Shown one piece after another: positions 46,601 to 56,540 of a stretch of DNA of 64,000 bases; the first letter of the stretch is position 1, and every line of letters starts with the position of its first letter. A program made the position numbers and the translations under genes. The stretch lies in NCBI RefSeq assembly GCF_900496995.4, contig NC_044027.1, forward strand, positions 17,384,743 through 17,448,742, given 5' to 3'. The notes beneath the pieces are model-generated. The model ran no database searches. It had not been told where the DNA came from and saw only the letters and a program-made list of their open reading frames with translations. Source of the DNA: Aquila chrysaetos chrysaetos (taxonomy: Eukaryota; Chordata; Aves; Accipitriformes; Accipitridae).

Positions 46601-49588
46601 ACAAAGGGGTTCTCTTTTTTTGCCTTTTTTTTTTTTTTTTTTTTTAACTCCCCCTGTTGCAGAGTGGCTAGGCCATCCAAATAGCATTGATAATTTGAAC
46701 TGTGTAATATTGCTGCGTTACTCAGTATCTCATGCTTCTGACACCTGTTCCTAGTCCAGGATTGCTATTTGGTGAAAGAGATTTTTTTTTTTTTTTTTTT
46801 TTTCTGCTTTCACTACATGGTGTGTTACACCAAGGTTATCTGTATCAACTGTACACATCTCCTGCTTGCAGACTTGTAACAAGATGGGAGCATCTAGAGA
46901 CACTGATACTGCCCTCTTTAAATTACCTTTTTCCTGGGAGAAGATTGATATTGTAGAAATTCAGTTCTGCTGATGTCCCTGCTTCTCATTCTGTGAAGTC
47001 AAACACCCTAGTATGGTGTGTTTGGCTAAATCCCATTTTGTTTGTAGTTCCAGGGGAACCCCAGCCAATGGAAGGGAGTGGAGCAGCAGAGCACACACCA
47101 GCTGCAAATCAAACCAACACAGATCCTGCTGCAGCTGTTGAACCAGAGGTGAGTTAGAAGGAGTGTCTTGTATATATAATTCAAACTTCCGATTAAAAAA
47201 TCCTCATGATTCTGAATAGTAGTTTCATAGCCACAGTATGTACAAAGCATGTTGTTGTAGGGATTATGTTTGTGTATAACATTTTAGTTAAAGAATTGGA
47301 GAAGGAAAATGCAAGTGAAAATGGAGCAGGAAGCCCATGAAAAGTTGCATTTCCTAATTTGGCAGGGCTGCAGGTTCTATGGGTGCAGTATGTGTCAGGA
47401 AAGGGACCAAGAACATAAGAATAGCCATATACTGCATGTTTCACCTGGCTTGATGTATTGTAACATTGTTTTGGTTCAGTGGGGTCAATACAGCAGAAAT
47501 GGGAAATAGCTTCACAGTAACAAAGATAAACAAAAGTGCATTGTTTTTCTTTAGTATTTAAACCCTGCAATCCTTCCTCCTGGATCTGGACTTCCTGTTT
47601 CTAACCCTGATGGCTCCCAATCAGGCGAGGTAAGGCTTGATTCAAAGTAGTTAGCTAATGACTTTTGCAGCACATTTTAACCACTAATTTGTAGTGGACG
47701 TAACATGGGCCATCTAAATCAACAAGTAACTGCTTCAGTTGCTGATGACTAGCCAAGATGGAATCATATGACTGCCTCCAAAATTGTACAGAAAAGACCT
47801 CTAAGCCCATACAAGAAGTTCAGCCTCCATGTCCTATATTCTGTGGTGTGATCACCTTTGTTCTATACGAGTAGACTTTTATAAAGCTTTTTCAGAGTAA
47901 AATGTCAATAGCAGTTTGAGGATCTCTTCTTGCCTCCGTGCATGCCTATAATTTCACTAATATTAAGTGCAAGACACAACAAGGAGAACAGATTGCTATG
48001 TGCCAGGCAGAGTAACATTACCTTTGTTCCTACTAAATGTTTTCTATATCTACATAATTTTGTGCTTTAAGAAGTCCTTTTGATTTAAACTAACTTCTGG
48101 CTTTACATTTTTTTTTTAACTTGAAGTTGGTTTAACCTTTGGCAGTGAGACTTTTAAAATTAAATAAAACAACTGAAAGCTTGGGGCAGTGACATGCATG
48201 ACGACTTTTTTATTTGTGTTTTTTTGTATTTGTGTGTTCTTGCTGTTTTGTAGCTTTCGCGCTCTAGTTCAATGAGTTCATTATCACGTGAAGTAAGCCA
48301 GCATTTTAATCAGGTACATGTGGCTGGCCATTCTCATTTATGTTAACTTATTTACTTTTCCCCTCTTTATTTTGCATTTGCTCAAATACTTACTAATGCT
48401 ACTTCTAGTCATTTTCCCCTCTTCTCATTTCACAGAAATAACATTAAAAGTAACTAATGATGTAGTGTTCCTTTTAACACTCAAACAGGGTCTTCAGAGT
48501 TTTTTGTATTTATGAGAATGCATGTAATCCAGGCATGCTTTTTGTTTATGTTCATGTTCCTAAGAGAGTCACTTAATAATTTTGATCAGCTCTTTCCTGG
48601 GATACCAAAGAAGTCAGTTGATTTTAAACAAACAAACAAAACAAAACAAACTCTTAAAAAGGCTCTTACAAGCAAAACCTTGTCATTCTGCTACTGCCAG
48701 TCTCAAATCGGTAATAATACTGATGCCTGTTTCATGTGCAAAAGCCCCTGTAGGAATTAAAGGAATGCTTCATCTCTGCTGTAAGTTCCAGTACTGTGGA
48801 GTCACCATAAAGGGGTGACAAAAACTCTTTCTGATATTTCTTAGTAAAGCAAACCTTGACATAGAATGTTTATTTGGGGGCAAGTCCTAAGGTCTACTAA
48901 CAAAAGCAGAAGGTACTAATTCAGTGAAGTCGCACCGGTGTCTTGTTTTGGTTTTGCATGCTTTGGATTTTCAGAGCTATTTACAGTTTATGCATGTAAC
49001 ATTGTTTTGCCAATTCCTACATTAAGCAAGTAATATTAAAGATATGGATGCAAACTGTACCAGCACTTTCTGCAGTTGTTACAATATGCTGCGCTGTCCA
49101 TATTGTTGGCATTATTACTGTGAATATTTGCGCTGTATGACTAAGCAAACCAGATTTGAGAGGCAGTGAAGCTCTGCAGTTCTGTAACTTCATTATTATC
49201 TACTTTCTAGCCTGCCACTGTACCACCTTCAGGCGGGCCTTCAGCAGGAACAGTACCGTTCTACAATCCTTCTCAATTTGCACAAGTGAGTAAAGACCTC
49301 ATCTTCACTTCGAACAAAACTGTTGAACAAAAACATGATTTTATGTTCTACTAGCTTAACCTGGGCTGTTGCATATAGAGTGTTAAATGTGCGCATAAAC
49401 CAGTCTAGCACCTGTTTAAGTTAAGAAGTTTGCATTCAAAACTTTGTTGCCAACTTTTTGTATTTTGTGTCCAGTATGACACTTTTACAGAACACTTCAT
49501 TCCTGTTCTCCTTTTTCAGTCTCCTGCAGCCACTGGAAGTTCGAGAGTGGGAAGAATTGGACAGAGGAAGTATCCAACATTGAAGTAG
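24141..49588 (+). CDS. SEC16A: Protein transport protein Sec16A
   Basis: Large peripheral scaffold of ER exit sites that organises COPII coat assembly through SEC13, SEC23 and SEC12. Coding exons (exon 2 starts at 24066): 24141-27950, 28504-28649, 31633-31718, 32707-32842, 33636-33834, 34972-35149, 35940-36082, 36934-36995, 37233-37371, 37652-37894, 38219-38316, 39038-39119, 39312-39429, 39672-39783, 40040-40145, 40635-40775, 40885-40998, 41637-41841, 42040-42288, 42974-43062, 44101-44148, 44336-44494, 44738-44815, 45059-45115, 45797-45908, 46246-46383, 47048-47148, 47555-47629, 48254-48313, 49211-49285, 49520-49588 (TAG). All introns are GT-AG and phases close to 2475 residues, slightly longer than human (about 2357). 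The start ATG has A at -3, follows three in-frame stops at 24120-24131, and gives [11 protein letters not shown], as in human. Confidence 0.97.
28504..35149 (+). CDS. SEC16A: SEC16A exons 3-7: Tyr/Arg-rich ER-localisation region
   Basis: Five exons encode a low-complexity region full of Tyr, Arg, Asp and Ser (for example [41 protein letters not shown]). It matches the human segment that contributes to binding at ER exit sites. Introns here are the longest in the gene (2.98 kb between 28649 and 31633). Exon 7 ends directly before a 9-bp tandem repeat in the intron. Confidence 0.94.
28650..31632 (+). other. SEC16A: SEC16A intron 3
   Basis: The longest intron after intron 1. It holds a TG/TA-rich microsatellite (30342-30442) and otherwise ordinary AT-rich sequence with no recognised exon or transposon. 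Confidence 0.75.
30342..30442. repeat. TG/TA/CA-rich compound microsatellite
   Basis: Mixed TGTG, TATG, ATAC and ACAC units over about 100 bases, partly self-complementary (TATACACA/TGTGTATA). A simple repeat in a SEC16A intron. Confidence 0.85.
34501..34539 (+). repeat. 13-bp tandem repeat, three copies
   Basis: Three consecutive units of ATTGGAGATCAAT with single-base changes (34501-34513, 34514-34526, 34527-34539), within SEC16A intron 6. A degenerate fourth unit may precede them. Confidence 0.9.
35940..40998 (+). CDS. SEC16A: SEC16A exons 8-18: central conserved domain
   Basis: The most conserved part of the protein, starting about [13 protein letters not shown] and running through the alpha-helical ACE1-type fold that co-assembles with SEC13. 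Segments such as [66 protein letters not shown] and [14 protein letters not shown] are nearly identical to human. Introns are short (for example 242 bases between 39429 and 39672). Confidence 0.96.
36625..36716 (+). mobile_element. CR1 LINE, 3'-terminal fragment
   Basis: The sequence GGTTGGACTCAATGATCTTA, then AAGGTCTTTTCCAACCTAAA, then TCTATGATT, is the typical 3' end of avian and reptilian CR1 retrotransposons, which end in short TCTATGATT-like repeats without poly(A). Only the 3' end is clear; the 5' limit is uncertain and no ORF remains. It lies in SEC16A intron 8 and is the strongest mark of a sauropsid genome in the window. Confidence 0.85.
37593..37641 (+). repeat. T27 run followed by CT repeat at SEC16A exon 11 acceptor
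   Basis: About 27 T followed by CCCTCTCCTC and a CT repeat forms an unusually long polypyrimidine tract just before the AG at 37650-37651. Confidence 0.9.
41637..45115 (+). CDS. SEC16A: SEC16A exons 19-25: linker with Arg/Ser modules and C-terminal motif
   Basis: Exons 19-21 encode a diverged Pro-rich linker. Exon 22 (48 bases) and the start of exon 23 encode two copies of an Arg-Ser-rich 16-residue module. Exons 24-25 encode the conserved WFRWL...DDKNKSIVWDE block seen in human Sec16A. Exons 22-25 all begin and end between codons, so each can be skipped without changing frame. Exon 22 is assigned from its flanking AG (44099-44100) and GT (44149-44150) and from its similarity to exon 23. Confidence 0.9.
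45797..49588 (+). CDS. SEC16A: SEC16A exons 26-32: Pro-rich C-terminal region
   Basis: Encodes a polyproline run ([10 protein letters not shown]), the conserved [10 protein letters not shown] segment, the [20 protein letters not shown] segment (exon 30) and the final [12 protein letters not shown] tail. These match the human C-terminal region, which binds COPII partners such as SEC23. The last residues (YPTLK) differ from the human end. Confidence 0.94.
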
Positions 49589-51205
49589 AATACAATGGCT
49601 TTGTATTTGGATTCTCACTCGTGTTCTGAGTATTCAAAGAACTGTTCAATCTTACGGCACATGGTATCAGTACTAGCTACAGTTGACAGAAATTTAATGA
49701 TGGGTGATTTTTTTCATGGGTCTCCCTACTTGCACCTCATCTACACAAATCATTACCAAACATGAAATATACGTAACTTTTCCTTTTAAAAAACCTGGCT
49801 AGAAATAGCTTTGCTGTGATAAGGAATAGATACAAGGGAGGGAATAGTTGCTGTCTGTTACAAAAAACATTTGTAAATTGCATAGGCAATTTATTCCTTA
49901 AGTTTATTTTAAACCTACTAGTGTGACCTTTGAAGACATAGTTTCAGGGATTCCTTATTTCTGAAGGATGCTCCCCTCCCAGCGGGGGAAGAACATGTCC
50001 ACATTGTAACATAACACTCTGTGGCCTTAAGAGGACCATGCTCAATTGTAATGCTTATCAAACAGGACTTGGTTTGTCAGTGTATGAAGACGGAGATGCT
50101 CATCTGGGAAATGCCTCATGCTGGTTTGTTTTTTGAAGGGGGGAGGGGGCCACAGCTCATCCAAATAAATTGACCTATATTGAATGAAAACTGTGACTGT
50201 AATCTAATACTAATTTGATTGGATCTTACCTAGTATGTATGTAGTTTGTGGTTTAGACTACTTGTAAAGCAAATTGTATAGTCTGAAAGAAGCTCTCTGT
50301 ATAATAGCCAATGCTGTACTATTTGACGAGTGAGTGTTCTTTTAAGTGCAATACGGTTACTTGCTTTCTCTCAAACTGCTGGCACTGTACAATTAAGGTG
50401 GTAACAGCTTGAAAGTTGTTTTAAGTTTTTTCCTGTTGAGTGCCAGAATCAGCGTAATACTCTGTTCTTGAATCTCCATTACTAAAATAACCAAGGTCTT
50501 AAATAGCTAACAGCTGAATTTCAAACATACTAAAAGTAGACGGGTTAGACCTCTACTGATGGACTTTAAAATCTCTAGGTTTAATATAGGAAATCTTGAA
50601 AACTATGATATGCAACATTCATATTCACTGAAGAATCTGAATTATCTGCAAAGAGAGAAATAAACTTTAAATATTTATTAAATCATTAGGCCATGTTTTA
50701 TTTAGAACTTGCCACCAAACTATTTGATTTTACTTGAATTCCTGCCCATGAGTAGAAATAATGTGAATGTGAAATTGCCAGTGTTGGTCCCCGATTGTGG
50801 CTTTTTGGTTTTGTTTTGGCTTTGTTTTTTTGTTTTTTTTTTTTTTTTCCTGAATAACGCCACCTTTCTAAGATCTCGATAGCCTTACGTATGTCCTAAA
50901 AGGTTTGTAAGTAGCCGAAGCAAAATGCTGTTTGGGGGGGATTAGAAACCTTTGCATAATGGTCCATACTCAATTCCAGACATGGTCAGCAGCAGTCAGT
51001 GTGGTTTACTTTTCTGTAATTGAAAGCTGGTCAGACACTTGGCTTTCCTCTAGTTCAGCCAGGCTGCTGATTATTTTCTCCTTTCAGTAGAGACTGCCAG
51101 ACAACTTAATTTAAGAAGGCTTCCTTTGAGCTGGGAGCGGCTATCTTTCCTAAGTGTAAGATTTGACACTGTAAATTCTTAAATAAAATATTTTGCGCTC
51201 TGGAG
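49589..51205 (+). other. SEC16A: SEC16A 3' UTR
   Basis: AT-rich sequence between the stop and the next CpG island. AATAAA occurs at 50164-50169, 50659-50664 and 51182-51187; the last, followed by TGTGG/TTG-rich sequence, is taken as the distal end. It contains a T-rich run near 50830-50850. Which signal is used is inferred. Confidence 0.8.
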
Positions 51206-51479
51206 CACTTTCACATTTTACTTCTTCTTGTGGTTATTGCTTTAGCAAGCTGGGTGAAGGAACCTCTCCCGTACGTTTGGAAATAATCCCTTTAAAGAAA
51301 GGGAGCTAGAGCGTGCTGCCTGTGACCAGGGGCTGCTCTGTACAGGAACCCGCTTCAAGCTCGGGGCTGTGCATGAGTGTCTTCATTGAAATGTTCAAAA
51401 TAGAAGCTGCGGACTTAAAATAAGCAACTTTTCATTGTCCTGAAGTGTAAAAAGCTTTGCTTTCAACTGCTTAGTTCAA

Positions 51480-52060
51480 TACCGCCTTCGTCAAGAATGG
51501 CCCCGCGCCGGGCGGGAGCTGGCGGCGCGCTCCTCCGGCCGCCAGGGGGCGCCGCTGTGCCGCCGCCCGCGGGGCGGGTCCAGCGTCGCCGCCGTTGCTA
51601 CGGGCGGGCCGCGGGCGCGCAGCGGGGCTGAGGCGGCCTCCACCGCCGCCCGCTCGGCCTGCCCGCCCGCCGGGCCGGGGCAGCTGCCAGCCCGGCCTCC
51701 GACGCCCCGTGGGGAGAAGGGTGGCTGCGGCCGCCTCCGGGCGGAACCGGCGGGGCCCGGGCCGCCTCCCGCCCGCACCGGCGGCGGGTGAGGTGCCGCC
51801 GAGGCCAGCGCAGCGGAGCCGGCCTCCGCCGGGGCGGCATCGGGGCCCCGCGGGCCGGGAGGTCAGTCGTCTCTCGGGGGTGAGCGTGTCCGTGGTGCGT
51901 TCGCCGGGGAGGGGGGGGCGGCCCGTGGGTGGTGTCTCCGGGACCGCCGGTGCCCGCGGGTGTCAGCGACCGCGACCGTGGGGCGTCTCGTCCGTCCTCT
52001 CCCCTCGCCTCGGCCTGGCGCGGCCGCTGTCAGGGCTGCGGTCGTCGTGGCGAGTAGGTG
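51480..52060 (+). promoter_or_regulatory. INPP5E: CpG-island promoter of INPP5E
   Basis: A sharply bounded, very GC-rich block begins about 280 bases after the SEC16A 3' end and about 1 kb before the INPP5E start codon. It holds a near-consensus CTCF motif (51537-51552) and an RFX-like GTTGCTACGG (51594-51603). Two plausible donors for a non-coding first exon are at 51862 (GTCAGT) and 52058 (GTGAGA). Confidence 0.75.
51537..51552 (+). promoter_or_regulatory. CTCF-type binding motif
   Basis: GGCCGCCAGGGGGCGC differs from the core of the vertebrate CTCF consensus (GGCCACCAGGGGGCGC) at a single tolerated position. It lies between the SEC16A 3' end and the INPP5E island. Occupancy is inferred. 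Confidence 0.65.
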
Positions 52061-52795
52061 AGAAAGGGAGGTGTGAGGAGCTGGCGAAGCCATCCCTGCT
52101 GTCTGGTCCGAGGAGAACACGGGCGGCTTCCCCTCGGGTACAAAACCAGCGTTCCGGTGTGTTTTAACAGGGTTTTGCGCTTCCAGTGGAGAGCTACGCA
52201 GTGTGCTGCTGCAGGTGGGAAGTTTGGTTTGCAATAAGCGCGGAATAACGAGGTGCTTCCCCCGTTAAGTAGGAGTTTGCCTTGAATCCCTATTCTGTAT
52301 CCCTAAAACTACTCCTTGGATATCGCCTCAGTTTCAGCAGCAGTGGTCGGGGGTTGGCACGAAGCAAGAAAAGGTGGCAGCCATCTCCCTGTTGTGAGAT
52401 CACGGTAGAAGCTGAGATCACTGGAAATTTCCTGGCCTCTGGCACCGAGTGCTGTGGGCAGCCTGGAGGCTGGTTGTACTGGTGACTCACTGTACAGCAA
52501 GGAGAACAAGCTGTGATTTATATACGGTTTTAATTTCCTTTCACGCTAACAGTATACACAGTCTTTTCTTAAAGAAGTCTGTACGCAGTCATGATGCCTC
52601 CAGCAGTGAGGAAGTCAGTTCACTGCTCTGCTCTTGAAAGAAAAAAGAAAATAACATTGGTTTTCTAACAAGGTCACATTAAGGTTTGAATTGTTCTAGA
52701 GGGAGGTCCTGTGAGGAGTTTGCTTTCTGATTAAGGAGCAGAGTTTGCAGCTCAATAACTTTTCATTCTTACCTGTTTCTCTTGCGGAAATCCAG

Positions 52796-53005
52796 GTATC
52801 CCACCTCTTGAAATTTTGCAGACAATGCATCTGCCTACACGTATACCTGCCCTTCATTCTCAACTAAAGACTGACCTGTCTTCATTTTCCATGTCTTTCT
52901 GGCTTGGTTAAGCCCTGCGAACTTACAGGGTAAGCAAGGGAAGGAAACTATGCTGTGAGGAACTTTTCGTATGGAGTAGTATCCATAGCTGGTACCCGGG
53001 GGAGA
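52796..53005 (+). other. INPP5E: INPP5E leader sequence next to the start codon (5' limit inferred)
   Basis: A good acceptor (long pyrimidine tract, AG at 52794-52795) could join a non-coding exon in the CpG island to this segment, which runs into the coding exon without another splice site being needed. A second possible acceptor is at 52927-52928. An unspliced leader running from the island is also possible. An in-frame TAA at 52931-52933 shows that the coding frame does not extend upstream. Confidence 0.45.
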
Positions 53006-56000
53006 ATGAGTACTCCAAATGGATTTCCACAGCACTCCGGGGCATGTGTTACTCAGAGCACGGAGGGTGGAGCAGTACAGGACCTGCACGCTAAAAAAGC
53101 TGGGAAAGCAGCAAAGAAGGAGGCTGCTGGCAATGGGGTGCTTACCTTTGAAGATCCTCTGAGTGTAGGCATCTCTTTAAATGAAACCTTAAAGCTTCTA
53201 CCAGATGAGCTCAAAGCTAATACAAAAGTTAAATCGGTCACTCCAAGGCCTCCTCGGAAACCCCGGCTGGAGCGTGCTGCATCTCTGGATGAGAAAAGCT
53301 GGAGGAGGTGGCGGCGGTTTAGAACGAGTCAGGAAAGTCTGACTGATCCCAATGAGACAAGTTCCTCAAATGGTTCTCTGCAGGAAGCATCCCTCAGCCC
53401 TCCTGTCAGGGGTAGGGCAAGCCCCTGCCATCAGTGCTGCCAGCAGAATTCCTTGCACAGTTCACCAGATGCCTCGGAAGCCAGTCCCGTGGGGAAGAGC
53501 AGAGGAGGCACCTGTGACCTGGGGAAACGAGCCTCCGAAATCTCCAGTGCCTTTGGTGGGCTTCTGCGTGGAAAAGCGTTTGCAGGTGGCAAACCCCGGC
53601 TGTCCCAAATAATGCCGGCTCGACCTCTGCCACCCATGGAGCTCAATATGGCCTCTCACACGCTGAGGACAGCTAATAGGATTGACTCAGATTGTATGGA
53701 TTATCGACATTATTCTCAGCACAAGTTTGGGAGGGTAAGCAGCAGCTTGAGCGATACCAGGCTACATGGCAACGGGATGGTCTATGATAATTGCTCCACA
53801 GACTCCATGAAATCTACGTTCAGTCTGCTCACTCCCATTCGCTCCAAGGATGTTCGAAGCAGGTATGTCTCCCAGCTTCTCGTGGCAAAGTTTGGGGTGT
53901 GTTAGCAGGGAGTCAGCTGCCCTGCAGAATCCTGCTGGGCAGAGGCGGGGAACTTCAGACTGATCAGTAAAGCACAAAAGTTGTTCTGTATTGTTTAACC
54001 TGCTGTGGAGACTGGAAACAGTTTGAAGATGAAGAGATTAGTACAAATACTCTATATTTGCTCCTTTCAGTTGGGTATTGTTTTTCATTAATATGTTTGA
54101 TTTGCTGTCAGGTTGCTTGTAATATTTAAGTAATCTGTTTTGAAGATTAAGAAACACTAGCTGTGCATGCTAACAGTTGGGAAAAACTTTTTTTTTTAAA
54201 TCTACAAGTACATTGGGTTTGAACTGAAATGTTAAATGGTGGGAAAAAAACCCAAATATTTTAGCTTGAAACTATCATGCAGTACATGCAATGTTATCAC
54301 AATTCTGTAAGGTGCTGAGGGTCCTCTGCAGATGTTGAGCTTGTTTGGCTTCTGGCAGGATCAAATCATGTACTATGACCTGATTCCTGCTCCCACAGGA
54401 GCTCCTCTGCCCCAGCTTTTCCAGGAATCTCTTGAGGAAGAGTGTGATTCCACTCAGATCTCAGCACTTTCTCCTAGTGTGGCCCTGACATCTTGCTCTG
54501 GTTGCTCATTTGTCTTCATTCTTAGTTTGAGATTGTTGATTGGAGGGAACTGCTGGGAGTATATTAATCTGCTTGCTAGTGTATCAAATCCTCTTCTTGT
54601 GTTGGCTGCAGACCCTCTGTTTGTAAAGACCTGCCAGCACACAGCACAAACACTGCAATGAGTATTATTGATAATACTGCAGGTCAGGAAACAAGTTAAA
54701 AGGTAAAGGATACCAAGTACTCAGCTAAAGGTTGTATGTTATAGACACGCTACAGTCTGCAAGACCTTGAGGGATAAATCTGATCATTGATCCAAAGAGT
54801 GGGAGTCAGTGGTACAGGGGAAAATAATTCTGAGATAAATTAAAGTGTTACTAACTGGTAAAAAAGCCCCAAAGGTAGATTGTTACTTGTTTGCCATGGG
54901 GGGGTTTCTTTCACTTCCCTATGCAAAGCTGTTCGAGTCAGGTGGGCAGCTGGGTAGACCAGTGGGTTGCACAGCGTTCCCTGACATCATGCTGTCATCA
55001 TTATTTGCAGAGCTTAAGCAAGATTAAAAATGCTTATTCAACTTGCAGTCCTTTTGCCAATACCCCTTGCTTTTGTAAGCAGCCAGTGTGGGGCAGATCT
55101 ATCCTTTTCGAATGGGATATTATTTTAGACCTCAGACTCAATAAATTGTTTACTTGAAAGCTAATTTGATGAGCTGAATTAGAAGGAAGAACGTGAGTTT
55201 GAATCCTTGATTAGGAGCAACCTGGTGCCAGAACACTGGGAATGGTGGAGCTATTTTCATGTTTTGAGTAAACTGAGCTGCTTCAAGATACTCAAATATC
55301 AAACCAATCTCTTCATTTTGTGCCTGCAGTAAGTACTAGGGAGATTGAAGACTTCGGATGGCTTCAGTCTTCTCATCACAGAACCTAAGCAGCATCAGTC
55401 TTACCATCATACTCGTGTCCTGGCTTTGAAAAGGCCGGTTTATGACAATAGTTTTGTTTTCTTGCATATGATCCATGAACTCTCTATAAGGGTTGAAACT
55501 TTATAAGGAACTTTAGGCAAGCAGAACAATATATAAATACTAAATGCTATTTTCTTGAGCTAAAGGTATGTTCTTGTTTAACTCAAGATTCAAGCGTTAC
55601 AAATCATTATTCCAACTGTCATGCCGTTTCCTTAGGTGCTCTTTTATGGGTCTTCTGTTCACAGAAGCTATTTGGAAGGCAGCCTTCTGGCAAATGGTGC
55701 CTTACTGGGAGCAGAAGAACTTAGCAGATATTTCCCTGATCGGAATATTGGAATTTTTGTGGCCACCTGGAACATGCAGGGTCAGAAGGTATGTGCGTAT
55801 AAGTCTTCAGAGGTCTTTTGGCAGTGGTAAAGTTACCCCATCTTTACTGCAAGGACTGGTGCAATGGTGTTTTTTTCCTGTTCATTACTATGTTCCTTGT
55901 CAACCTGAGTTCATTGTTGTTATCAAATTACAAGGCCCTGTCATGCATGTTCATTTTAGTGAGTGAGTCATTGTAACAGGGTTCCTCAGACACCAGGTAT

Positions 56001-56508
56001 GAAAACAGTGCCACTGGCTTTCTGTGGCAGCTCCTTTGTGCTCTGTTGCAATTAGGGTCATATGAAGATGACTGATGATTTAGTGCTTATGAAGAGAACA
56101 TCTCTGATAAAAGAACACAGCTTCCTGCCTACATCTTTATGTAGCCTAAAAATTCAAGATTGATTCTACCAGGTGACTGAGAAGCTATGCTTGGAAGAAC
56201 ACGAGCAACCCCTGGAGTGTTCAGTAAATAGCCTATGACCTTGGTAAAAAGTAAGCATCACCAGAAATTAGAAACATCACATTACTGGCCCATATGGCTG
56301 AAGAGTGGAATATTGGTTACTGCTGGAGCGACAGCAGTTGAAGTCTGCCTTTGGGAAGGAGAATTTTTAGTATTATCACTTAAGCTATTTTTTGAAGCTG
56401 AATTGTTTGTGTATGCTGTGGAATTTGTAGCTTAGCCTGGACTTTTCTTGTACTTTTCTAGCAAATCTTTGCATAACTAATATTGCTATTTTATCTTTTT
56501 TCTTCTTC

Positions 56509-56540
<32 letters not shown>

